The position numbers and the translations under genes were made by a program. 35,831 nucleotides of DNA, from the IMG/VR virus record IMGVR_UViG_3300017963_000513, positions 1 through 35,831 of that record; one strand, given 5' to 3'. This stretch comes from a virus. Of the stretch, positions 13,401-19,390 are shown in pieces. The first letter of the stretch is position 1. The number at the start of each line of letters is the position of its first letter. Below the pieces are notes generated by a model, which did not search any database, was not told where the DNA came from, and worked only from the letters and a program-made list of their open reading frames with translations.

Positions 13401-13722
13401 CGGTCTTGTCCCTCGCAACCTGAAACAACAGCCGCGCCGCAGCGTGAGAGCCCGGGTGCAGCTTGCTTTCCTGGTCCTCCAGAAAGTGTGTAATACCCTC
13501 GACCCGCCCGGTAAATGCCATGTCCAGATGCCCCATGATCGAACCGAAATTCTGCCGCGCGTCCAGTGTTCGCCAGCGTTCATCTGGGTATTTCTCGGCG
13601 CCCATGGCCAGCACAGCGGCTAATTCCTCCAGCGCTTCGGCTGGCATGTATTTTCCGATGGTGTATAGCGCTTTGCGCGTTTTCTTGCCGAACTCTGCCT
13701 CTATGCCGTGCTTAGGCATCAT
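13393..13722 (-). CDS. DUF5664-type (dATP/dGTP diphosphohydrolase N-terminal family) protein, 109 aa
   Basis: A small helical protein with the pattern of the DUF5664 family: ALEELAAVLAMGAEKYPDER, RTLDARQNFGSIMGHLDMAF, then HFLEDQESKLHPGSHAAARL. Family members carry a conserved Gly-x-x-KY motif followed by a W and then an H and E/D-rich helix set. The family name links it to nucleotide hydrolysis, and it may adjust the dNTP pool. Metal ligands would be the Glu/Asp/His residues in those helices. The start is ATG at 13722, overlapping the helicase stop (ATGA), or ATG at 13719. No other nucleotide-modification gene is present nearby. Confidence 0.7.
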   Translation of the reverse strand: MMPKHGIEAEFGKKTRKALYTIGKYMPAEALEELAAVLAMGAEKYPDERWRTLDARQNFGSIMGHLDMAFTGRVEGITHFLEDQESKLHPGSHAAARLLFQVARDKTDV

Positions 13723-15086
13723 CGTCTTCCCTGTCTTACCTTCCAAACATGACGCGCCCAGCCTGGTTTGTAGCCGCGCGCCTCGCCTAGTGCGATCAAC
13801 TGCGCCAGCGTTTGCGCCTGGCGCTGCTGCTGCTTCCTCTCGCGTTTCCTGTCTAGCTCCTGCAACTCTCCTTCAATCTCGTTAATCTGTCGCTGAGTAA
13901 TCGGGTATTCGTAGCCACATTCCGGGCACGCCGGCGCCGGCTCATGGCACGCATAACAGCGGTCGCATTGCTTCATCGGTACTCGGTCTGCTGGATTCCG
14001 TTTTTTCCGATCATGCTCTAGCGTCCATTCGCGCGGCTCGCACGGCAGACCATGGCGCCCAGCGTTCCCCGCATGATCCAGAATCACAGCGCGCGATTCC
14101 TGCGGCCTGAGAGCTCGCCCGCACCGCTGGAGCCAAATTGATTCAGAATCGGTCGGGGCAGCATCAACGACACAGCCGACTTGCACATTTAATCCGGCAT
14201 TCGCCGCCAGATCGTAGCCCTCGCCGAACAGCCCGACATTCCAGACCATGTCGAGCCGCCCGCGCGCCAGATCCTGAAGGATCTGCTTGCGTTCAGCCCG
14301 CTTCGTGGTTGCGTCTAAATGCGCCGCCCGGATTCCGATTGCCTGCATGGCCTGGACTATGTGTTGCGAATGCTGGACGGTTACGGCAAAACCGATTGTC
14401 AGCCGACCACGGGCGTATTCGCTCCAGTGTTTGCCGATGTTCCCCATAATTACTTTGCGATCCATGGCGGCGGCGGATTCGGCCTTGATGAACTCACCGG
14501 CCCTGCGATGCAGCTTGGAAGTGTCGGCGCCGGGAATGGAAAAAATGCGGTACTGAGCCAGAAATCCGTTATCAATGAGCCACGCAACCGGCGGACCCTG
14601 AACCATGGCTTCGAAGTATGCCGCCAGGCCTTTGCCGTCCAGGCGGCGCGGCGTTGCTGACAGCCCTAGGTGGTATGACTCGCCGTAGTGGTTGCGGACC
14701 TTTGCCCAACCGGCTGCGGCGATATGATGAGTTTCGTCCCATATCATCAGCTTGGGTTGTGGCACTACCGCCAGTCGTTTGTCTGACTTCAGGGAATCAA
14801 TCGACGCGACGAAACATGCCGCGCGCGGATCGTATGGGAAGCCTGCTGCGATAAAACTGTGCGGTATCCCGAACCGGGTCAGCGTCAGGCTGGACTGCTC
14901 AACCAATTCGCGCCGATGGCATACGAAAAACGGCACGCCGCCCCGGTCCATGGTGCCAAGCATCACATCGGCAGCAACTACCGTTTTTCCGAAGCCGGTC
15001 GGCGCCTGCAACAACACCGACCGCACCCGCCGGAACTCCTGCCGCACAGATTGCTTGGCTTCGGATTGGTGCGGGTGAAGTTTCAT
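13719..15086 (-). CDS. Superfamily 2 DEAD/DEAH-type helicase with zinc ribbon
   Basis: A 455-aa SF2 DNA helicase, similar in plan to RadD/YejH-type proteins. Walker A is QAPTGFGKT near residue 27-35, motif II is DETH at 117-120, motif III SATP at 143-146, and the C-terminal motif VI contains QRCGRALRPQ. A four-Cys zinc ribbon (CDRCYAC and CPECG) follows near residues 388-406, then a basic helical tail (LDRKRERKQQQRQ). The ATG overlaps the stop of a 20-codon ORF as TAATG. ATP-driven strand separation in replication or recombination is expected; it works beside the nuclease and winged-helix genes. Confidence 0.92.
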   Translation of the reverse strand: MKLHPHQSEAKQSVRQEFRRVRSVLLQAPTGFGKTVVAADVMLGTMDRGGVPFFVCHRRELVEQSSLTLTRFGIPHSFIAAGFPYDPRAACFVASIDSLKSDKRLAVVPQPKLMIWDETHHIAAAGWAKVRNHYGESYHLGLSATPRRLDGKGLAAYFEAMVQGPPVAWLIDNGFLAQYRIFSIPGADTSKLHRRAGEFIKAESAAAMDRKVIMGNIGKHWSEYARGRLTIGFAVTVQHSQHIVQAMQAIGIRAAHLDATTKRAERKQILQDLARGRLDMVWNVGLFGEGYDLAANAGLNVQVGCVVDAAPTDSESIWLQRCGRALRPQESRAVILDHAGNAGRHGLPCEPREWTLEHDRKKRNPADRVPMKQCDRCYACHEPAPACPECGYEYPITQRQINEIEGELQELDRKRERKQQQRQAQTLAQLIALGEARGYKPGWARHVWKVRQGRR

Positions 15087-15148
15087 TACTCGCAGAGCCC
15101 GTACACGGCCTTCGGCGCGGCAGCAATCTGCACAATTTTATCCTTCAT
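15086..15148 (-). CDS. Candidate 20-aa coupled micropeptide
   Basis: Twenty codons (MKDKIVQIAAAPKAVYGLCE). The ATG overlaps the Cys-rich gene's stop as ATGA and the TAA overlaps the helicase start as TAATG, so ribosomes could pass through all three genes in sequence. AAGGA lies nine bases upstream of the ATG. Being bounded by overlaps on both sides makes it more than chance, but its function (leader for helicase translation, or a real peptide) is unknown. Confidence 0.5.
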   Translation of the reverse strand: MKDKIVQIAAAPKAVYGLCE

Positions 15149-15372
15149 TTTTCTGCATCCTTTTCTTCAGCAACATTCTTTTCTGCAGCAACATTACCCT
15201 GCTGCTCATCATCCGAACCGGGCTCGCGCTCGAACTCCGGGCAGTCAAACGGCCTTACTGGACACGCCCAGCCGCGCGTTCCATAGACTGTCTGCATGTT
15301 TGAGCACCGCAGGCCCGGACGCTTCGACGCCGCCTTGTAGTATGACCATTTACAATGCGCGCACCGGTTCAT
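15145..15372 (-). CDS. Cysteine-rich small protein, 75 aa
   Basis: The ATG at 15372 overlaps the stop of the ribbon-helix-helix gene as ATGA. Cysteines lie at positions 4 and 7 (CAHC), 23 (LRCSNM), 37 (WACPVR) and 44 (FDCPEF), a layout that suggests a metal-binding fold. Aromatic and basic residues surround them (KWSYYKAASKRPG). The C-terminal 25 residues are an acidic tail (PGSDDEQQGN, EKNVAEEKDAEK). An adaptor or antagonist of host protein or DNA binding is possible. No family recognised; the longer upstream frame crosses the pentapeptide gene and is an artefact. Confidence 0.7.
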   Translation of the reverse strand: MNRCAHCKWSYYKAASKRPGLRCSNMQTVYGTRGWACPVRPFDCPEFEREPGSDDEQQGNVAAEKNVAEEKDAEK

Positions 15373-15521
15373 CGCTCTGTCCGCTCCAGAGCCTTGCGCC
15401 GCCTCAGTTCCAGCGCTGCAAGGTTCCTCAGCCACGCCGACAGACTCAGCCCGTCCGCGCGTGCCGCCTTCCGTATTTCCCGCTTCAGATCGGCGGGTAA
15501 CCGAACACCTGTAATATCCAC
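15369..15521 (-). CDS. Ribbon-helix-helix DNA-binding protein, 50 aa
   Basis: The GTG at 15521 has a perfect GGAGG eight bases upstream. The product fits the Arc/MetJ/CopG ribbon-helix-helix pattern: strand DITGVRLPADL, helix KREIRKAARADG and helix LSLSAWLRNLAALELRR, ending in a basic tail. Such proteins bind DNA as dimers and often regulate their own operon. It is the first gene of the leftward helicase/nuclease operon, and a dyad lies 33 bases upstream in the gap to the divergent pentapeptide gene. The stop overlaps the next ATG as ATGA. Confidence 0.8.
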   Translation of the reverse strand: MDITGVRLPADLKREIRKAARADGLSLSAWLRNLAALELRRRKALERTER

Positions 15522-15553
15522 TTGTATGTCCTCCGATATCAGCCACGACTACA

Positions 15554-15564
15554 GTATGGCATAC
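15554..15564. promoter_or_regulatory. Operator-like dyad between divergent operons
   Basis: GTATGGCATAC is a perfect 5-bp inverted repeat around one base, flanked by direct TACAG repeats. It lies 33 bases upstream of the ribbon-helix-helix gene and about 50 bases upstream of the pentapeptide gene, and overlaps the -35 position expected for a weak rightward -10 (TATGCT, 15580-15585). A likely autoregulatory site for the ribbon-helix-helix protein. Confidence 0.4.
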
Positions 15565-15615
15565 AGGCAGCGGCTTTGCTATGCTGTTTGTGCACACACC
15601 GACAGAGAGCAAGCA

Positions 15616-16233
15616 ATGAAAATTAACGGTCATGAAATCGCGCCAGGCGCCGACCTCGCTCGCGCCGACCTCAGGGGCGCCGACCTCAGGGACGCCAACC
15701 TCAGGGACGCCTACCTCGGCGACGCCGACCTCTGGGGCGCCGATCTCAGGCGCGCCGATCTCACTGGCGCCAACCTCTGGGGCGCCGATCTCAGGCGCGC
15801 CGATCTCACTGACGCCAACCTCAACGAGGCCGACCTCAGGGACGCCAACCTCAGCGACGCCGACCTCAGGCGCGCCAACCTCAGGGACGCCAACCTCAGG
15901 GGCGCCGACCTCTGGGGCGCCGATCTCAGCGACGCCGACCTCAGGGACGCCAACCTCAGGCGCGCCAACCTCAGGCGCGCCAACCTCAGGGACGCCAACC
16001 TCAGGGGCGCCATAGGCAACATGCGCGAAATACACACCATGTTGTGTGATACATGGACGGTCGCTTGGACTGCCGACATGATGGCCATCGGCTGCGAACA
16101 GCACCCGATCGATGATTGGTGGGAGTTCGATGATGAGCGCATCAATGCCATGGACAGGCATGCGCTCGTATGGTGGAAAGTATGGAAGCCGATTATTAAA
16201 TCTGCCGTGGAGGCGACAACATGCCCCAAATAA
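15616..16233 (+). CDS. Pentapeptide-repeat protein with conserved C-terminal domain, 205 aa
   Basis: The ATG at 15616 follows an AGAG at moderate distance. After MKINGHEIAPG come about 24 pentapeptide repeats of the A(D/N)LXX type (ADLRG, ANLRD, ADLWG), which form a right-handed quadrilateral beta-helix. A C-terminal domain of about 70 residues follows, rich in Trp, Asp and Met (IHTMLCDTWTVAWTADMMAI; CEQHPIDDWWEFDD). Some pentapeptide proteins mimic DNA and inhibit gyrase; whether this one does is unknown. The 15-base DNA repeats also open long false frames on both strands. It overlaps the RecE-like gene by 13 bases. Confidence 0.88.
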   Translation: MKINGHEIAPGADLARADLRGADLRDANLRDAYLGDADLWGADLRRADLTGANLWGADLRRADLTDANLNEADLRDANLSDADLRRANLRDANLRGADLWGADLSDADLRDANLRRANLRRANLRDANLRGAIGNMREIHTMLCDTWTVAWTADMMAIGCEQHPIDDWWEFDDERINAMDRHALVWWKVWKPIIKSAVEATTCPK

Positions 16234-17048
16234 TTTACGACATGCCAGCGGACGAGTACCACGCGCGCCCCGAGATGAGCAACAGCAACCTCAAGTTGTT
16301 CTCGGAATCCCCGGCCCGTCTGGTCTGGGCTCGGACTGCACCGGAAGACCCAGAGAAACGCCGCGCGCTGAACCTGGGGACAGCCATGCACACCATGTTA
16401 CTTGAGCCGCACCGCGCGCATATCGATTACGTGGTAATGCCAAAATTCGGACGTAAAGCAGTCGACCTGCTGGCCAAAAAGGAATGGCTCGACGCGCACG
16501 AACAATGCTGCATCATCACCGATGAGGAGCAGCGCAAGCTGCAGATCATGGCCAAGTCTGTCATGGCGCACCCGGTCGCGCGAGAGATGCTTGAGAGCAA
16601 GGGCGCAGTGAACGAGTCTTCCGTGTTCTGGCGTGACCCTGACTCCGGTGTCGATTGCCGCGCCCGCCCAGATATTTTGACGTGGGACGTAACGCTCGGA
16701 GATATCAAGACTACGCCGGATCTTAAGGGTTTCGGCAATTCTGTGGTCGATTATCGCTATTACGTGCAGGCCGCGTTCTACGAAGACGGGTTGGCTGCGA
16801 ACGACATCCACACCGGTCCCATGCAGTTTATCGTTATCCAGAAAAACGCCAGCGCCGGGCGCTACCCGGTAGACGTTGTCGCGCTGCCGGATGATCTTGT
16901 CGAGTACGGCAGGCGGACCTACAAACGCGAACTATGCGAGTATGCGGAATGGCAGGACCGCTGCGAGCCGGTAGAAGCCACAGAGCAAAGCATCCCAAAC
17001 TGGTTTTACAAGCAGATCGAAGACGAAATGATAGGGGATATCACATGA
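16221..17048 (+). CDS. RecE-like PD-(D/E)XK exonuclease (DUF3799 family)
   Basis: A 275-aa nuclease of the RecE/YqaJ-like group. GTAMHTMLLEP near residue 53-63 gives the conserved His; FWRDPDSGVDCRARPD with Asp151, then GDIKTTPD with Asp161 and Lys163, form the metal-binding core; YYVQAAFY near 180 is the conserved Gln-containing helix. The N-terminal DMPADEYHARPEMSNS segment is typical. Excellent GGAGG seven bases upstream. It should resect double-stranded DNA ends for single-strand annealing. The next gene starts with ATGA overlap and is probably its ssDNA-binding partner. Confidence 0.92.
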   Translation: MPQIIYDMPADEYHARPEMSNSNLKLFSESPARLVWARTAPEDPEKRRALNLGTAMHTMLLEPHRAHIDYVVMPKFGRKAVDLLAKKEWLDAHEQCCIITDEEQRKLQIMAKSVMAHPVAREMLESKGAVNESSVFWRDPDSGVDCRARPDILTWDVTLGDIKTTPDLKGFGNSVVDYRYYVQAAFYEDGLAANDIHTGPMQFIVIQKNASAGRYPVDVVALPDDLVEYGRRTYKRELCEYAEWQDRCEPVEATEQSIPNWFYKQIEDEMIGDIT

Positions 17049-17629
17049 CAGATGTTACGTTTGCGTTGGCGGCAAAGTCTGACCAGTTGAACGCTGCTGA
17101 TCTGGCCGTGCCGCGCGTAATTCGCGTCCGGGACGTGCATGTAGACCCGACTGCCCTGGAACAGCGCGTCTGGGTGTTCTTCGACGGAGACCAAGACAGG
17201 CCCTGGAAGCCCAGCACCGGAATGCTGCGCGTATTGTCCGCATGCTGGGGGACCGAGTCTGATGATTGGATCGGTCAGCACGCAGAAATAATATGCGACC
17301 CGTCTGTGGTCTATGGCGGCAAGGAAGTCGGCGGGATCCGAGTAACCGCCGTCACGGGCATCGACGCGCGCGGCTTGGATATACCGCTATCCATATCGCG
17401 CCAGAAGCGCATCATTTGGCACGTCAAAAACCTGCAGGTACAGACCCGAGAATACCCGGCCGACAAGTTTGACGCCGGATTTGATGCCATGTCGGAAGCA
17501 ATGCAGTCCGGCAAGATGTCGCTCGCGGACGTTATCGCACGATGCCAGAAGACTGGAACACTCACCGCTGAGCAAGTTCAGCGGCTGGAGGATGCCGCGC
17601 CTGCAATTGCTGAGGGAGACGAGGGATAG
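17045..17629 (+). CDS. Conserved RecE-associated phage protein, putative ssDNA-binding
   Basis: A 194-aa protein starting at the ATG that overlaps the RecE stop as ATGA. A beta-rich N-terminal domain of about 130 residues contains the recognisable WKPSTGMLRVLSACWG, then IGQHAEIICDPSVVYGGKEV and GGIRVTAVTGI, a pattern I associate with conserved phage proteins encoded beside RecE-type nucleases. An OB-like fold and ssDNA binding would suit that context but are inferred. The C-terminal region is helical and acidic (FDAMSEAMQSGKMSLADVIA), as in many ssDNA-binding proteins. It is not a typical RecT sequence. Confidence 0.75.
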   Translation: MTDVTFALAAKSDQLNAADLAVPRVIRVRDVHVDPTALEQRVWVFFDGDQDRPWKPSTGMLRVLSACWGTESDDWIGQHAEIICDPSVVYGGKEVGGIRVTAVTGIDARGLDIPLSISRQKRIIWHVKNLQVQTREYPADKFDAGFDAMSEAMQSGKMSLADVIARCQKTGTLTAEQVQRLEDAAPAIAEGDEG

Positions 17630-17634
17630 CAAGA

Positions 17635-17669
17635 CACCCCGGCGCAGTCATACACGCTGCGCCGGGGTG
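17635..17669. terminator. Bidirectional hairpin between convergent operons
   Basis: A perfect 13-bp inverted repeat, CACCCCGGCGCAG and CTGCGCCGGGGTG, around a 9-base loop, lies between the rightward recombination operon (stop 17629) and the leftward morphogenesis operon (stop 17675). No long T-run follows on either strand, so termination may be partial or Rho-assisted. Confidence 0.75.
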
Positions 17670-17674
17670 CTCGG

Positions 17675-18193
17675 CTATGCGGGCGGGGTCGCGCCAGGGT
17701 CCAGCCCCAGGTTCTCCATGGCCGATGTCACCGGCTGATCCAGCGGTTGCACCACCAGCAGATACTTTTCAATCAGTCCCTGCATAGCGTCCCAATAGCT
17801 TTGTTGGCGCTCCAGATCCGCCGGAAATAGGTGCATCGGGATGCCCGCCGAAGCGCTGACCACCAACTCATCGCGTGCGCCCACCACGATGTCAATCAGA
17901 TCCTGAACCGCCACGTTCTCCTTAAACTTCAGGTCCGGATAGATCGGGTTTTTTAGTTCATAGAGCCGGCCCTTGGTCACTGGCAAGTCCAGCATGGCGA
18001 TGCTCTGGAAGTATTCCGAGTATGACCGCGCTGAACTCACATACGAAAGCCACCGACCGGCATCCGCCTCAAGTGTTCCGATCGTGCTCTTGGAAAGGCT
18101 GTTGTTGATTTCCTCCAGCATCTGCTGGTAACTCTCATAAAGCGACCGCACCTGCATGTTGCTGGTCACTACCGGGTATGTCGGTTGTGTCAT
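17675..18193 (-). CDS. Unknown protein at the 3' end of the morphogenesis operon, 172 aa
   Basis: GGAG lies seven bases before the ATG at 18193 (an ATG at 18196 adds one residue). Mostly helical: MQVRSLYESYQQMLEEINNS, then WLSYVSSARSYSEYFQSIAM, then a loop region with DLKFKENVAVQDLIDIVVGA and a helical end. No cysteine or membrane segment. It may be a cytoplasmic assembly chaperone or a lysis-timing factor, by position alone. No recognised family. Confidence 0.7.
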   Translation of the reverse strand: MTQPTYPVVTSNMQVRSLYESYQQMLEEINNSLSKSTIGTLEADAGRWLSYVSSARSYSEYFQSIAMLDLPVTKGRLYELKNPIYPDLKFKENVAVQDLIDIVVGARDELVVSASAGIPMHLFPADLERQQSYWDAMQGLIEKYLLVVQPLDQPVTSAMENLGLDPGATPPA

Positions 18194-18275
18194 CATTACT
18201 CTCCTACTTGTATGACGGCCTCGCCGCCCTCGCCACTACGCACATCAACGCTTGTCTCTTTCATATCCCGCTTGC

Positions 18276-18533
18276 TCATAGATCGCAGGAATTCACCGCC
18301 GGCATGTACCTGCCGCGCGATTCACTGGCTTTGCCTGCGCAACACTTGTATAGCTTGTCGTTTATCTCGATGATGACACGCTGATAACGTTCGTCTAGCT
18401 GCGTCACCTTGGCGGCTGCGGTAGAGACCTCCGCGCTTAGCACTGCTGTCTTAACATAGACCTGCACCCATGACGCGCCAACCGCAGAAACAACACCTAT
18501 TGCCGCGCTGACCATCATCGAGCGATCCATCAC
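18276..18533 (-). CDS. Small membrane protein with coiled coil; lysis-gene candidate, 85 aa
   Basis: The start is a GTG overlapping the preceding stop as GTGA, or the ATG three bases on. Residues about 7-27 form a weak transmembrane helix (MVSAAIGVVSAVGASWVQVY), followed by a helical stretch (LSAEVSTAAAKVTQLDERYQ) and a C-terminus with CC and a further Cys. Single-pass proteins just after tail-tip genes often act in lysis (holin or spanin), but no classical lysis gene is seen to support it. The lambda-like operon position argues for a lysis or adsorption-related role; unproven. Confidence 0.65.
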   Translation of the reverse strand: MMDRSMMVSAAIGVVSAVGASWVQVYVKTAVLSAEVSTAAAKVTQLDERYQRVIIEINDKLYKCCAGKASESRGRYMPAVNSCDL

Positions 18534-19390
18534 GCAGCGTCCACCAGTTCGGCTATGAGCTTTGCGCTTTGCAGCGTCACGCCGGCGAATGTATCAGCAG
18601 AAGACAGCAACCTAAGCTGTAGCGTATCACCCACGCTGGCGGACACGTCCACCATAAAAGAACCGGAAATATTGGCGCCTTCTTGATCCCTGCCGACGAA
18701 CCAAGGGGCAGATGCGGTCCCGGTTGATGTTGTGTCGTTCCAAAGCTGCATTTCAATGGTCCGCCCGGACCCTAGACTTGTAAATTGCAGCGTTGCCGAA
18801 TATTCAAAGCGCCATACACCGGCAACCGCAACAGACAGCCCGTCATTCGCTACATCCTGCGTAACGTTGACCGGCGATGCCACCGCCCCGGCTTCCATGT
18901 CCACAACCTGCGGCGTTGCGGTGATATCTGATAGCGCAGTCGGCGTAGTACGATTCACGCCACCATAGCCACGGATAGGCTCAGGCGTGCCAAAAGCAAT
19001 CTCCTGCACATCGGAACCGGTACTCAGAACTTCTACCTTGGTGCCAGGAGAAATAGAGACAAGCGCCCCGCCAGACTTGCATTGTGCGTCCAGTGTAAAC
19101 GCTGTCTGATTGTCCAGAATCATGCGCCGAACATTACCATTTGGTAACAGGATCTTCCGCGACTGAGTTAGAGCGCCGCCGGTGTCGAGCAACTGCAGCC
19201 ACATATATATAAACGGCATGCGACCGGAAGCCTCTTCCAGTTCCAGGTCATAATCCTGGTCTGCGGTTGCATCAAACTGACCCTGACCGCTTACAGCATA
19301 ATCAAACCAGTCTAACGCCTCGTTGTGCGTGACGTCCGGTTGCGCTTGGTTGGATGCAAGCTCTGGCGCCTCTAGATTTGGCGTAGCCAT
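18530..19390 (-). CDS. DUF2793-like tail structural protein, 286 aa
   Basis: The ATG at 19390 overlaps the large tip-protein stop as TAATG. The N-terminus, PNLEAPELASNQAQPDVTHN then EALDWFDYAV, matches the opening of DUF2793-type phage proteins (ProElementLeu...Gln-x-x-VTHNEAL). Beta-rich segments follow (FIYMWLQLLDTGG; GTKVEVLSTGSDVQEIAFG), then a lectin-like C-terminal domain from about residue 140 (VWRFEYSATLQFTSLGSGRT; TIEMQLWNDTTSTGTASAPW). Likely located at the tail tip, in fibre attachment or host binding. Confidence 0.75.
   Translation of the reverse strand: MATPNLEAPELASNQAQPDVTHNEALDWFDYAVSGQGQFDATADQDYDLELEEASGRMPFIYMWLQLLDTGGALTQSRKILLPNGNVRRMILDNQTAFTLDAQCKSGGALVSISPGTKVEVLSTGSDVQEIAFGTPEPIRGYGGVNRTTPTALSDITATPQVVDMEAGAVASPVNVTQDVANDGLSVAVAGVWRFEYSATLQFTSLGSGRTIEMQLWNDTTSTGTASAPWFVGRDQEGANISGSFMVDVSASVGDTLQLRLLSSADTFAGVTLQSAKLIAELVDAA

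Noticed and set aside
13393-13722. Evidence for a 2-aminoadenine (Z) genome
   Set aside because: No PurZ-like synthase, DatZ or phage polymerase is visible, so a DUF5664-type protein alone is not enough.
15373-16161. Long open frames opposite and alongside the pentapeptide gene, encoding repeats such as GVPEVGAPEVG or SGAPTSGTP
   Set aside because: They result from the 15-base DNA repeats being free of stops in other frames; composition is low complexity and only the AxLXX frame matches a known fold. The real leftward genes in this frame begin at 15372.
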